Positions 44,706 through 55,900 of a stretch of 64,000 bases of DNA are shown here, piece after piece. Every line of letters starts with the position of its first letter. The first letter of the stretch is position 1. Made by a program: the position numbers and the translations under genes. Origin of the DNA: Cydia pomonella (lineage: Eukaryota; Arthropoda; Insecta; Lepidoptera; Tortricidae); assembly GCF_033807575.1 (NCBI RefSeq), contig NC_084706.1:24342725-24406724 (forward strand), given 5' to 3'. The notes beneath the pieces are model-generated. The model ran no database searches and was not told where the DNA came from. It was given only the letters and a program-made list of their open reading frames with translations.

Positions 44706-46134
44706 AATCTCACGCGTTGAAGAGTTCCGTTTTAGTCAACATCACTAGTTCCACTTCATCAAATGCCACTAATGTGAATAAAAAAAGCTAAAGATATTGA
44801 TGAAAATCCAAAATTACTATATACCTATAAAAATTGAGGAGAATGAGGAGTTCCGTCGCTTTCTCATGAAACACATCATCAGAACTGTACTTCGACAAAA
44901 ATGTTTCTTGAGAACCTTACTCGCTACAAACTTAACAACGAAGAAAAATTGCGCGCGTTGGAGTTCCGTTTTGGTCAACATCAGTAGTTCCACATCATCA
45001 AATGTCACTTTTGTGAATAAAACTTGATAATATGTTGATGAAAATCCAATAAGTACTATATATATACCTATAACTTTTAAGAAATTCTCTCGATTCTTCA
45101 TGGGACCCATCATCAGACCTTTACCTTGACACGAATGTTCCTAAAAACCTTAGTACTTAAAACTTACTTGCTACAAACTTAACTAATAAAACAAATCGCG
45201 CGCGACTTGGCGAGTTCCATTCTGGTCAACATCAGCTGTTACACTTAGTCAAATGACAATTTTTTAATAAAAATGCTTGATATGTAAATAAAATCCCAGA
45301 AATTATTACATGTATGCCTATAAGATTTTAGGAATTCCCTCGATTCTTCATGAAACCCATCATCAGAACTGTACTTTGACAAAAATGTTTCTTAAGAACC
45401 TTACTTGGTACAAACTTAACGAAGAAAAATTGCACGCGTTGGAGTTCCGTTCTGGTCAACATCAGTAGTTCCACATCATCAAATGTCACTTTTGTGAATA
45501 AAAGTTGATAATATGTTGATGAAAATCCAATAAGTACTACATATATGCCTATAGCATTTAAGAAATTCCCTCGATTCTTCATGGGACCCATCATCAGACC
45601 TTTACCTTGACACAAATGTTCCTAAAAACCTTAATACTTAAAACTTACTTGCTACAAACTTAACTAATAAAACAAATCGCGCGCGAGTTGGCGAGTTCCA
45701 TTCTGGTCAACATTAGCTGTTACTTTTAGTCAAATGACACTTTTTTAATAATAATGCTTGATATGTAAATAAAATCCCAGAAATTATTACATGTATGCCT
45801 AAAAGATTTTAGGAATTCCCTCGATTCTTCATGAAACCCATCATCAGAACTGGACATTGATGTATTAAGTACACCTTAAGAACCTTACTCACTACAAGCT
45901 TAATAAAGAATACAAAACGTGTGCGTTGAAAAGTTCCGTTCTGGAACACATCAGCAGTTCCACTTGATTAAATGTAGCTTTTTTTTAATAAAACGCCCAA
46001 AGTTATTGATGTAAATCCAAAAAAAACTATATGTATTTCTATAAGGTTTGAGGTATCTATCAGACCTGGATCTAGACACAGATGTTTCTTAACAACCTTA
46101 CTTTCTACAAACTTATCAGGACAAATCTATTACG

Positions 46135-46480
46135 GCGAGTGTTCCATCGAATTGCTCGGATTAATCCTTGCCGCCTCTTTTCGTCAGCGCTCTACGCTAC
46201 AACATTTTTATTTTCACCACTTAGATGGTTGGCAGTCCTCAACTGTGCATTTCTCTAGAAACTACCTGCCTCATACAGCTAAACTATGAAATGATCTGTC
46301 GCCTGCGGTATTTCCGGACCAATACGACATTTAAAACTTTAAGAAAACAGCGTATTCCAATCTTAAAGGCCAGCACCAAACTTACAACCCCTATGGTTTA
46401 GCAGGTGTCCATGGGCGGCGGTAATCGCTTACCATCAGGTGTGACGTCTGCTCGTTTGCCTCTTATATCATAAAAAAAAA
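46135..46480 (+). pseudogene. LINE 3' end embedded in the array (copy 2)
   Basis: About 90 per cent alike by eye to 44345-44705, with the same in-frame AAACTATGAAATGATCTGTC stop context and the same A-rich end. Copied along with the array rather than inserted anew. Confidence 0.7.
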
Positions 46481-46989
46481 CAAAGAAGAAAAATCTCGCG
46501 CGTTCAATAGTTCCGTTTTGGTCAACATCAGTAGTTCCACTTCATTAAATGCCACTAGTGGGAATGAAAAAGCTTAAGGTATTGATGAAAATCCAAAATG
46601 ACTATATGCCTATAAGATTTGAGGTGTTCCCTCGCTTCCTCATGGAACCCATCGTCAGACCTTTACCTTGACACAAAGGTTCCTAAAAACCTTGGTACTT
46701 GAAACTTACTCGCTACAAACTTAACAAAGAAGACAAATCACGCGCGTGGAAGAGTTCCGTTTCTGATCAACATCAGCAGTTCCACTTCACCAAATGTACT
46801 TACTTACCACCCATTTATTTGAAACAGTACCTAGGTACTCCATTTTGATGCCGCCAGCTTGAAACTTCAATGGCCTCAGTGTCCGATGAACAACTTAAAA
46901 ATGCTGAAAGTAATAACAATTATAATAAGTTGGGGAGTAGCAACCTTACACACCCGAGTGCTCCTGGGGAGTTCTGTTACCGGACATAC

Positions 46990-47236
46990 AATAATAATAA
47001 CAATAAATAAATATTATAGGGACATTCTTACACAAATTGACTGAGTCCCACGGCAAGCCGAGAAGGCTTGTTTTGTGGGTACTCATACAACGACATAATA
47101 ATATATAATATACAAATACTTAAATACATAGAAAACATCCATGACTCAGGAACAAATATCTGTGCTCATCACACAAATAAATGCTCTTACCGGGATTCAA
47201 ACCCAGGATCATCGACTTACTAGGCCAAACCGGTCG
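46990..47236 (-). mobile_element. tRNA-derived SINE, family B
   Basis: Minus strand: head near 47236 (CGACCGGTTTGGCCTAGTAA), B-box-like GGGTTTGAATCCC (reverse of GGGATTCAAACCC), tail AATTTGTGTAAGAATGTCCC and an ATTT/ATTATT-rich end. Confidence 0.8.
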
Positions 47237-48574
47237 TGAAAAAAAGAGCAAAAAAAAAAGAAAAATATGTCAAAAGAAAATGCGATTTGGAAACGTTATT
47301 CGCCACTTAATATATTATTATATCTGGTTCACAGCATTTATTTGGTGCTGATATAATGTCTGCAATATTACCCGAGTACATTAAAATATGAATAAATTAT
47401 CATAAATTCAGAAGATGGGCCCAATAACAGTTCATTTTTACATGGAAAAATGGCTTTCATGTAAAATGTTTGTCAGACATATTTTTGGAAGTATAGTACA
47501 ATCATTAACTTAGAAATATAGGTAACATTTCACGAATAAAAATACGGTAACACATATTTTTAATTATTTTTTTAACTTATCCTACGCAAAATAGAATTGG
47601 AGAAACTGACATAGGGACTATCATTCGACACGACACGTATAGTAAAGTATGAATCCGCTCTAAGTCCCCTTACATAGACAGTGGGAAGTAAAATAATTCT
47701 TGTTCTGAAAACAATAAAATGTAAAATGATTAGGTAGGACAATCCAAACTTCTAAGGTCGCGTAGATCAGAAGTAGATATGAATTTGTTCGACAATACGA
47801 TAGGAAACTTTTCAGCATTTACATTGGCGCATTTTTTTCTGGAATACTATCTAAATTGCACTTTGTATATATGCTATATTTTTTATATAATTTGGAGCCT
47901 TTATTTTCCATGGAGTCGAACGCTATATAGCAGCTATACGAGAAAAAATAATACTTTTATCTTACCTACCCCATGAATAGTGAAGATCATCAAGGAGCAT
48001 ACTCTTGAGATCAATGGAATGGAGTGCCTTTCGATTGGAGAAAATTATAGCGTATTAGAAATATACTATTTTGTAATTACAATGTTGAATATTTTAAATT
48101 GCGTGTTTTGACAATTATTGTTGACAATATTACATTCAGAGTCATCTTGACATAACTTTAGAAATCCATAAACTAGTCTATACTTTTTAAAATGATGGAG
48201 TAAGACTGACGAGATTACCGCTATGTATAAATGTTTTACGTCAAGTAGAATTTTGCTTTAGAGCGACATCTGGCGTTGAGTAGAAAAGTTAAGGCGTAAT
48301 TAACTACAATTAATTAACTCATTAAATGGTTTTATTTTGGTCCCTGCAACGATTTGACCCCAGTTATATTATACGAAAAATAGCTTATAAAAATACTTTT
48401 CACATGATATACATGGCATTTGTATACACTCTTATTTCGCTGTGTATCAAGTAATTTTTAGAATGACGATTTTTTTAAACTGTACATTGTGTCCCTTTAA
48501 ATACTTTATCATTGGTGTTGATACAAAAAACATAAAGCATTTTTTATATTCTTTCGAATAAAATACGCTAAAAC
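47237..48574. other. Intergenic, no gene seen
   Basis: AT-rich; short ORFs are hydrophobic and of biased composition with no domain. Confidence 0.5.
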
Positions 48575-48780
48575 TTTTTATATCCCGCGTATAAGGAAAT
48601 ATAACTGCTTATATGCGCAACTTCTTTTTTTATATAGCTCGGTCCCTGCAAGTGGTCCAAGGTTGGTGCCATACAATAAAAAAATACTACGATTAAGAGC
48701 TTTAAAACGACATATGTCTCAACAGTATACATCCATGGGACACTCCCCATACAAAAGTGCCCATTGTCCTTTCAAATAAA
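48575..48780 (-). repeat. Dispersed repeat D (copy 2)
   Basis: Reverse complement of 33890-34060, sharing CCCATGGATGTATACTGTTG, TTGTATGGCACCAAC and TTGCAGGGACCGAG. Confidence 0.65.
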
Positions 48781-49164
48781 CACATATCAATGTTTAAACA
48801 GGCCCTCGTTCGTGGCCGACGCATTATTCAGTTAGATTTATTACTGACAACAAACTCTACAATTTTCATTTAAATTAAGCCATAAAAAGAATGAGTTTTT
48901 TAAACAAACGTTGTTTAACAAACGTTTCGGAGCGCTGATAGCGGGCGGTAACAATATATCATAATATTAACTGGAGTTTATACCTCGTTCATCACTTCAT
49001 TCTCGATTTAGGATTTGGGGTGTATCTATTAGATTGGAATTTAATTGAGACGTCGGAGGCTATATTTGCTAACATCAAATAGAATCATTTTGTAGGCGTA
49101 GATATCGGTGCCTTGGCCATCTAGAGCGAATGGGAGGCGATCGGGCGGCGAAAAGAGCGTTTGA

Positions 49165-49360
49165 GGGAAACCGACAGCACGCCGCCCGGCCGGTCGACCT
49201 GGGTATCGATGGGCGGATGTGGTGGACACGGATCTGCGCGAGCTCCAGGTTGAAGACTGGCGAGAAACAGCACAGGACCGGGATCAGTGGCGAGCAGTCG
49301 TGTTGGAGGCCAAGGCACACTTTGGGTCACTGCGCCAGAGGAGTAAGTAAGTAAGGAGTA
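49165..49360 (+). pseudogene. LINE C-terminus and 3' end
   Basis: The + frame reads RRPAGRPGYRWADVVDTDL, then ELQVEDWRETAQDRDQWRAV, and ends AHFGSLRQRSK-stop. R-W-x-D-x-x-x-x-D and A-Q-D-R-x-x-W-R are the classic LINE tail. The TAA lies inside the GTAAGTAAGTAAG tail. Upstream of 49165 the frame is closed, so this is a 5'-truncated copy whose surviving end is intact. Confidence 0.75.
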
Positions 49361-49599
49361 AGACTGGAAACTTGGACAATATTTTCTTCAAATTTATATA
49401 AGCAAGTATACATAAACTGGTTTTTCGGGGGCAACAGCTTAGGTACCTTGTGCTAGTGATTAGTGCACAAGTTACTTATTTTTTTACCAGCTGGCCCTGT
49501 TTCTATATACACCGTGTTTTTATTGACTTCCGTTAACTCCGGGGTATGAGTAATAAGTACGTTTTATGGAAAGTAAATGGCATGGTTAATATAAAAAAA

Positions 49600-49659
49600 T
49601 ATATGCAACATTAAATTACTTTTTATTTTTTAATAAAAAGTAATTTAATGTTGCATATA
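49600..49659. repeat. Perfect 28-bp inverted repeat with 4-nt loop
   Basis: TATATGCAACATTAAATTAC and the following TTTTTATT (49600-49627) are exactly mirrored at 49632-49659 around a TTTT loop. Confidence 0.95.
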
Positions 49660-50085
49660 GCGTTGTTGTAACACGGGCATTACATTTAATTCAACCAAAC
49701 AATTAAAAACTGTGACATATCAATGTCATTTCGAACATCGATCGTCCGAGATAGTACTTACGTTTAGTAGCAAATTTGCACACTCGTACTAAACACTAAT
49801 CAATATGTGAACAGGCCCTAAGGCAAGTGTATACGTAAGGGCCTTATAAGATAAAAATAAATTATTAGAATACCGGTGTCTTTGAGAAAGTTACTTAATC
49901 TAAGCTCAGGAATGCACCCTTGAAATTAACGGAAAAAAAACAGGGTGAAAAAAAAATAGTATGCGCACCACGGGAGGAAACGTAGGACATTCCATCCCGC
50001 GTGTTTACCACCCTCGCTTTCGGCTCGGGTAACAATTTTACACGCGGCACGCAATTTCCTATTTTTCCTCCATTCGGACACAATG

Positions 50086-50343
50086 GCCCGATTCGAAGAA
50101 TGAATAAGACACGTTTAAGATCTATAAAAGATCAATAACTAAACGAAAAGTCAAAATTGACGTTTATTTCGATTCCGCTGTGAACCCAATAAAATCTATC
50201 TACGATATTTCTGACATCAAAAGGACATTGGTTGCCCGAATCGAGCTGCTTTTGTCAATTATACGACATATAAACGATATCTAAATGAGAACTTACCTAA
50301 ACCAGAATTTATCGTTTTCGTATCTCATTCTTCAATTCGGGCC
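50086..50343. mobile_element. MITE with GGCCCGA(A)TTCGAAGAATGA-like ends
   Basis: The left GGCCCGATTCGAAGAATGA pairs imperfectly with the right TCATTCTTCAATTCGGGCC; the arms continue into ACGTTT and ATCGTTTTCGT-type sequence. About 258 bp, non-coding. Confidence 0.7.
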
Positions 50344-50353
50344 GGAAGTGTAA

Positions 50354-50503
50354 GTACATTTGCCATCAGTTATATTAAAGCAGCCAAGGAGTTCACAAAT
50401 ATCTGAACAAAGCCCGAACAAAGCCTCTATTATCAAAACATTAAGGTGCATGTTCAGATATTTTGAGCATTTCGGCCGCTCCGATGTATCTGATAGCGTC
50501 CTA
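50354..50503. mobile_element. Palindromic MITE, family A (copy 4)
   Basis: TGCCATCAGTTATATTAAAG at the left and GGCCGCTCCGATGTATCTG at the right, with CAAATATCTGAACAAAGC in the stem. An AACAAAGCC duplication enlarges the loop. Confidence 0.75.
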
Positions 50504-50879
50504 CCTATATTAAACCGATATCAGATATAAAGATATTATTCTAAAAGCTCCTAAAATATTCAAATTAAATACAGGATAATCCCTAAACCGAGTTCGTGAA
50601 AGATAAAACCAAATTGCTATTATCAAAATTTGGGATTACGAGCAGAGTTTAATTTCAGTTGTTCAGATTAAGTAGCAATAAAATTTGCATTTTACTGAAG
50701 TTTCAACTTATTCAGCGATCCCAATATCCGTTTCTATGTGAAAATAATAGTGAAACCATAGACAATTAAACAATAAAGATTGTACCGAGAAGACTTTTAA
50801 TCACACAAAATTAACTAAATACAGCGTTGATAAAATTATACTTAAAATATTTCTTTTAAATATTGACATACATAGGGCA

Positions 50880-51090
50880 ATTCGAGTTTTAGTTATTTTA
50901 TTTATTAGGAGAACAAACAGAGTAAAATGTACATAAGGTTCTATTAAAACTAACTTACACGTAAAACATGCATTTTCCTCCACGACAGTTCTCACCGAGA
51001 TACACAGTCCAGTTCAGTTTACTTATTCTAATTATGATATGAATATCTATTTTCTATTGGCACAAACTATTGCATGTTAGTAAACAAAAA
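50880..51090 (-). repeat. Dispersed repeat F (inverted relative to 58.5 kb)
   Basis: Nearly identical, as reverse complement, to 58516-58725: GTACATAAGGTTCTATTAA, CACGTAAAACATGCATTTTC, CACAGTCCAGTTCAGTTTAC and GCACAAACTATTGCATGTT all match. Copies lie 7.6 kb apart. Confidence 0.85.
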
Positions 51091-51240
51091 CGGCGGCCAA
51101 GATCCACTTCGGGTCGCTGAGCCAGTGAAGTGAGTGAGTGAGTGAGTGTGTGTGTGAGTGAGTGAGTGAGTGAGTGAGTGAGTGAGTGTGAGTGAGTGAG
51201 TGAGTGAGTGAGTGAGTGAGTGAGTGAGTGAGTGAGTGAG
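51091..51240 (+). mobile_element. LINE 3' end with expanded (GAGT)n tail
   Basis: CGGCCAAGATCCACTTCGGG followed by TCGCTGAGCCAGTGAA and then about 115 bp of GAGT/GTGA repeats. The same 3' end carries GTAAGTAAGTAA tails at 49.3 kb, so the microsatellite appears to have grown from a LINE tail. Confidence 0.8.
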
Positions 51241-51663
51241 ATATGACATAAAAGTAAAATATAAAAACAGTGGTTAGTATACCTTTCCAATACGCCCAAC
51301 TTTCTCTGAACCAATTTTATTATTTAGGTACAAAAACATATATTCGGATAATCTAAAAAGGTATTACTTGGCATGGAGGATTGTTTCTTGAATAATTTAT
51401 TATCAATCAGATTTTAACTTAATAATTTTGAAGGCTAAGTCTTGATTAATCCTTTTGAGTTAGTTTTCAGATTAAATTACTAAACTCGAAACATAATTCT
51501 TGTCAGGTATCTGTTAGAAATTTATGTTATTTTGAAAGTTGTAATTAGAAACATGAAACGCGGTGTTCAGATTCACAAATCTGTTTTGATTTTGGTATAA
51601 TATGAACTCCGCTTTGTTCCACTCTAAACTTGGTTTGACGTGAAATGTCAATAATAGGACTTA

Positions 51664-51898
51664 AGAGAAAACAACCGCCCCCGAACGCTTCGGCTGTGGA
51701 ATGAGCTTCCTGCCGAGGTTTTCCCGAGGGGCTACAGTATGGGGTTCTTCAAAAAAGGAGTGTACAGGTTTTTAAAGGGTCGGCAACGCGCATGTAATGC
51801 CTCTGGTGTTGCAGGCGTCCATGGGCTGCGGTGACTGCTTGCCATCGGGCGGGCCATATGCTTGTTTGCCACCGTCGTGGTATAAAAAAAAAAAAAAC
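51664..51898 (+). pseudogene. LINE ORF2 C-terminus plus family-R 3' end
   Basis: The + sequence CGAACGCTTCGGCTGTGGAA gives R-T-L-R-L-W-N-E-L-P-A-E-V-F-P-R-G, then MGFFKKGVYRFLKGR, then the family-R 3' sequence ending CACCGTCGTGGTATAAAAAA. This links family R at 27.7, 58.8, 59.2, 59.8 and 63.6 kb to the 3' end of a coding LINE. Confidence 0.8.
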
Positions 51899-52149
51899 AT
51901 TCGTTGTAATTTTTCCATACTAAGGTTCTCGACATTTTCCTCTCTATATTTTGGCCCTAAATGTTTTTTTAGTTCATTACCAGTACCTATGTCTGTGCGT
52001 TATGCTTTTTGTTTTCTTGTTTTTATAAAAACTAGGTTACTTTAAATCGCGCTAAAACGGCCAAATAAATGTGCCGTAAACAGACACCTAGCATAAAAAA
52101 TCTCCAATAATAAACGCAATAATTTTTAAGAAAAAAAACCCGACTTCAC

Positions 52150-52310
52150 ATTTTTTAAATTTTATAATTATATTGTATATTTGTATAGACTATTGTACCT
52201 GAATATTTCTACGCCGATGCATGCCGGCAGAATATGCTGACCTAACACCCTCTACTAACCAACATTGTACCATATTCTCAGAAATAAATGATTGATTGAT
52301 TGATTGATTC
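52150..52310 (+). mobile_element. LINE 3' UTR with (TGAT)n tail
   Basis: CAACATTGTACCATATTCTC, AGAAATAAA and then TGATTGATTGATTGATTGAT at 52287-52308. An AATAAA just before a short tandem tail is typical of LINE ends. No coding part. Confidence 0.5.
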
Positions 52311-52384
52311 AATGAAGGCGACCGGTGAAAGAAAGACTATTGTTGATTTTGGATTTCATACAATAAAATTAAAAATAAAAACTT

Positions 52385-52640
52385 GAAAACCTAATTTGCC
52401 TTACAAACATAACGAAGACGACAAATCGCCAAGCGAGAACTATGCGTCGTTGAAGAGTTCCATTCTGATCAGCATCAGCAGTTCCACTTCATCGAATGTC
52501 ACTTTTATAAATGTACATACTTGACTTTTTCATGAAAATACTCTATATGCCTTTCACATTTGAAGAGTTCTCTCAATTCCTAATGGATTCCATCATCAGA
52601 ACTGAGTTTTGACAAAAACGTGACAAATCTATGTATACTG
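52385..52640. repeat. Isolated unit related to the 43-47 kb array
   Basis: GACAAATCGCCAAGCGAGAA, TTGAAGAGTTCCATTCTG, CAGCAGTTCCACTTCATCG and CCATCATCAGAACTGAG follow the array unit order, 5.6 kb beyond its end. Confidence 0.75.
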
Positions 52641-53042
52641 TTACAGAGAACATACGTTCATAAATTCAATCAAAAAAATAATTTTCAAAATCGGTTCAGA
52701 AATAACGGAGATATGAAGTAACAAACATTTAAAAGAAAAAAAACATACAACCGTATTAATGACCCCTCCTTTTGAAATCTTAAGGTCGGTTAAAAATTAA
52801 AACAGACTCACGTGATTTTTTTTCTCATTGTATTTCCAAAATGTTGTTACGATTGGTTTAATTTTGGACGAGGAAAATGTCGAGAATGAAACCTCAATTT
52901 CTGAGATTTTAACTCATGATTTTTCGTCTAAAGCTGGGTCCACACTTTTATCATTTAACCGTATCCGTAGCGCTGACGCGTATCATGATCGGTAGTGTGG
53001 ATGCAAAAGGATCGCGACCATGGCATGCAATTCGCAGTATCT

Positions 53043-53125
53043 GAGGGCCTATCGCAAACCACTTTCGACGTGTTGCCTCCCTGTCACACTTACGAACGAT
53101 TTTACAAATGCCACAGAGATTGCGC
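53043..53125. mobile_element. Half copy of the 22-kb foldback
   Basis: GAGGGCCTATCGCAAACCAC, TTTCGACGTGTTGCCTCCCT and GTCACACTTACGAACG match the left arm and loop of 22022-22133; the right arm is eroded after CACAGAGA. Confidence 0.7.
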
Positions 53126-53654
53126 GTAATCCATGTTGCTACGCGGTTATTCAATATCCCGCACACTCTATAACTCTATAACGTATGCCTTTGATAAAAC
53201 TATTGTCCTTTAATTTTCTTGTGAAACAGCCTTACGTTGGAAACTGACAGGCTAATTCCAAGAATATTGTGATACTGATCTTAACATGGATTTGACATCA
53301 TTCCAAAATGAGATGGTTCCAACCTCCATTTCATTCTTTTAAAAATAAATGGCCAGTGGTGTTTCGCCAGTAACAAGGTATTAGGAGTTTTAAATACGAA
53401 AAAAATTGTACCGTTAGTGCAAGACAGTGTACCGTGATTTTATCAGATCCTGTAAAGCGATAGCTGGACTTTACAAGTAGCACGTGGACTACCGGCCGTT
53501 GACTCCATAATGTATAATTAGCATGTTTACTGTATAATTAGCTATTGATATTACACATTAATAATATTAATGAGCAGGTAACAAAGGAATTAATTACGAG
53601 GCGTGCGTGACTGTTAAGATGGCGCTCGAACCGGAAGCCCCAATCTAGTTAAGA

Positions 53655-53815
53655 GGACCTGCTGAATTGCATTATGTCCACCTTCATCCAAAAACTTCAC
53701 TTTTGACACTAACAGATCAGTATCAGATTGGAATGAGATCTAATACCTAAAACTCAAATCCAAAAACGTCTTCATTGACACTGAAGGATCTGTATCATAT
53801 TGAGATTTAATAACT
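53655..53815. repeat. Family-C MITE fragments
   Basis: CACTTTTGACACTAACAGATCAGTATCA and AACTCAAATCCAAAAACG followed by TGACACTGAAGGATCTGTATC are reverse-complement relatives of the ends at 29144-29200. Two partial ends lie side by side. Confidence 0.55.
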
Positions 53816-53827
53816 ACATAGATTAGA

Positions 53828-54110
53828 TTTGCGCCGTCCCACCTTCCAGGGACCTCGGACGAGGCCAAAACGGCCGCCGAAGCAACCGACCGCCTCAAAC
53901 GGCGCAAATATGCATCCATTGATTCTGGTTGCATGTTTGTGCCGTTTGGGGTGGAGACCCTCGGGCCCTGGGAACGCGGAGTCCATTGTATATTTAGAGA
54001 GCTGGCGAGGCGTCTCATTGATGCAGAGGGCTGATTCTTTCCTTGCCCAGTGAATTGGCATCGCCATACGACGCGGTAATGCCACCAGCCTTCTGGGTAC
54101 CCTACTATCG
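53828..54110 (+). pseudogene. Non-LTR retrotransposon C-terminus (VPFGVETLGPW type)
   Basis: The + frame has EAKTAAEATDRLKRRKYASI, then FVPFGVETLGPWERG, then FRELARRLIDAEG and a TGA. F-V-x-F-x-V-E-T-L-G-P-W is a recurrent LINE C-terminal motif. The same motif is found at 62930-63110 on the other strand. Stops after the motif mark decay. Confidence 0.65.
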
Positions 54111-54718
54111 GGCGACGAGCTAGCCCCCATTTTTTATTTGTAAATATATGTATATAGATATGTTTCTTTACTTTAGTTATATTATTTTTTGTATTTTACA
54201 TATGTTATATTCCAAATATTCTATAATTAATTTAAAATTTAATAAACACTAAAACTCGAATTGGCCTATGTCATAATTCCTTTTCCATCCACATTATAAA
54301 AAACGTGGAGCTCTCACCAAAATTACCATTTAAATTTAGATAAATAGCGATTCGCGCGTGAGACGTGACAAGCATTTCAGCGGATATCATTTACATTTAA
54401 TTTTCCATACGTCGCCTTAAACCTACCAATTTAACTTAACGAAGATTCGAGCGATAATGTACTCTGTTCCCGTTGCATAAGGACTATGTTTTTCATGTGT
54501 TGCTTTATTTAAAACTACCATGTTAACTTGAACGATGTTTAAGCGATAATGCGCTTTATTATCCAAGCGATAAGAGCTTTGGCAAATGCGAGATAAGTTG
54601 GTAAAGCTGCTTTAGATAACAGAGACGTGAGACGACATAATGACGTATGATTTTGATTATCGGGAGTGTGAAACAGTTGACGTGTATGATGATATAATAG
54701 CAAAGAAAATTTGAAATA

Positions 54719-55084
54719 GAGGTGGTTTTTCAAAGAAAAAATTGTAGCCACAGTGTCACTGCCATCTTTAGACACATGTTTAAAACTTTTAGAGCGCCAT
54801 TTGACTTTGATCCTTATTCTTTCACTGATATGTGTTAATATCAAAAAATGGCGCCATCTTACCGGGCATAGGCTAACGGTTGTGGCGCCATCGCTCAAAA
54901 CGATGCCGCTATACCTTTGACCTTTGATCTATTAGATGGCGTCACTTTTTGATATTTAACATTAACACTTATCAGTGAAAGAATAAGGATCAAAGTCAAA
55001 TGGCGCTCTAAAAGTTTTAATACTGTGTCGGAAAATGGCAGTAAATTTACTATGGCCACAAAGTTTTTCTTGACAAACCACCTT
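54719..55084. mobile_element. Foldback element with ~150-bp arms
   Basis: The left arm from AGGTGGTTTTTCAAAGAAAA to GGCGCCATC (54719-54863) and the right arm GATGGCGTCACTTTTTG...CTTGACAAACCACCT (54935-55084) are reverse complements with scattered mismatches. They share TTGACTTTGATCCTTATTC and AGAGCGCCATTTGAC. The loop is short, about 70 bp. Confidence 0.85.
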
Positions 55085-55425
55085 TATCTTTAATTCTTTT
55101 TGATAATAGGGTAGTTTCATCAAAAAAAAAAATTAATTATGAAAGCTATTTATATAGTTTTTACCATAATAAGTACTAATTGAATATGTTTTTGTTATAA
55201 AAACATGAGATTAATTTATAATTTCTAATTTCCATTTAAAGTTGTAGTTTTATTATATGTATGCCACGTGAAACACGGACCACCAGACAAAGACAGACAA
55301 ACAGAGACAATTTGCACTTCACATTTGACTTTGACTGCGCTGTTATTATGACGTCACAAGGTCAGAAGAACGGCGGCGCGAAGCTTTTTCGTTTTAAGTT
55401 TAATATAATTTTTCTTTCTAAACAA

Positions 55426-55736
55426 GCGCTGGTGGCCTAGCGGTAAGAGCGTGCGACTTGCAATCTATGGTCACGGGTTCAAACCCCGGTTCGCACCAAT
55501 GAGTTTTTAGGAACTTATCTACGAAATATAATTTGATATTTACCAGTCGCTTCGCGCGGAAACCGGACTAATCCCAATAAGGCCTAGTTTACCCTCTAGG
55601 TTGGAAGGTCAGATGGCAGTCGCTTTCGTAAAAACTAGTGCCTACGCCAAATCTTGGGATTAGTTGTCAAGGGGACCCCAGGCTCCCATGAGCCGTGGCA
55701 AAATGCCGGGACAACGCGAGGAAGAAGAAGAAGAGA
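55426..55736 (+). mobile_element. tRNA-derived SINE, family A (complete copy)
   Basis: A 311-bp SINE: A box TGGCCTAGCGG at 55433-55443, B box GGTTCAAACCC at 55476-55486, a body with CGGACTAATCCCAATAAGG, and a GAAGAAGAAGAAGA tail at 55721-55736. Copies at 3.2 and 4.6 kb are in the opposite orientation. A and B boxes look good enough for Pol III transcription. Confidence 0.9.
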
Positions 55737-55815
55737 TAATTTTTCTTTCTAATATAAATTTTCCTTGCCTAGCGATGTTATACCAGTTAGCTATCGAATC
55801 TATACCATCATTTTT

Positions 55816-55869
55816 AGGGTTCCGTAGCCAAATGGCATAAAACGGAACCCTTATAGTTTCGCCATGTCC

Positions 55870-55900
<31 letters not shown>

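Larger units (their letters stand above)
43190..46800. repeat. Tandem array of ~220-255 bp units with higher-order structure
   Basis: GTTCC phase points occur at 43209, 43460, 43715, 43939, 44158, 44724, 44963, 45214, 45443, 45695, 45933, 46510 and 46754. Steps are 219-255 bp except two of about 570 bp, where a LINE 3' end is embedded. Units share CATCAGCAGTTCCACTT, TCATCAAATGTCACTTTT, GATTCNTCATGGAACCCATC and CGCGCGTTG. 43939-45694 and 45695 onward repeat as a ~1.77-kb block, and a ~480-bp pair repeats inside the first block. Confidence 0.9.

Noticed and set aside
43190..46800. CRISPR-like array
   Set aside because: Units are ~220-255 bp and contiguous, with no short repeat-spacer alternation and no cas genes.
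49041..49354. GC-rich overlapping open frames as genes
   Set aside because: Only the + frame with the LINE tail motif makes sense; the others are its shadows.
51054..51314. Open frames rich in HSLT repeats
   Set aside because: Translation of the GAGT/GTGA microsatellite, not a protein.
53740..54130. Minus-strand frames over 53.8-54.1 kb
   Set aside because: They are antisense to the + strand LINE motif VPFGVETLGPW, which is the recognisable reading.
55426..55500. Genuine tRNA gene at the SINE-A head
   Set aside because: A and B boxes are good, but the sequence is followed by the same 240-bp body in three copies and ends in a GAA tail.
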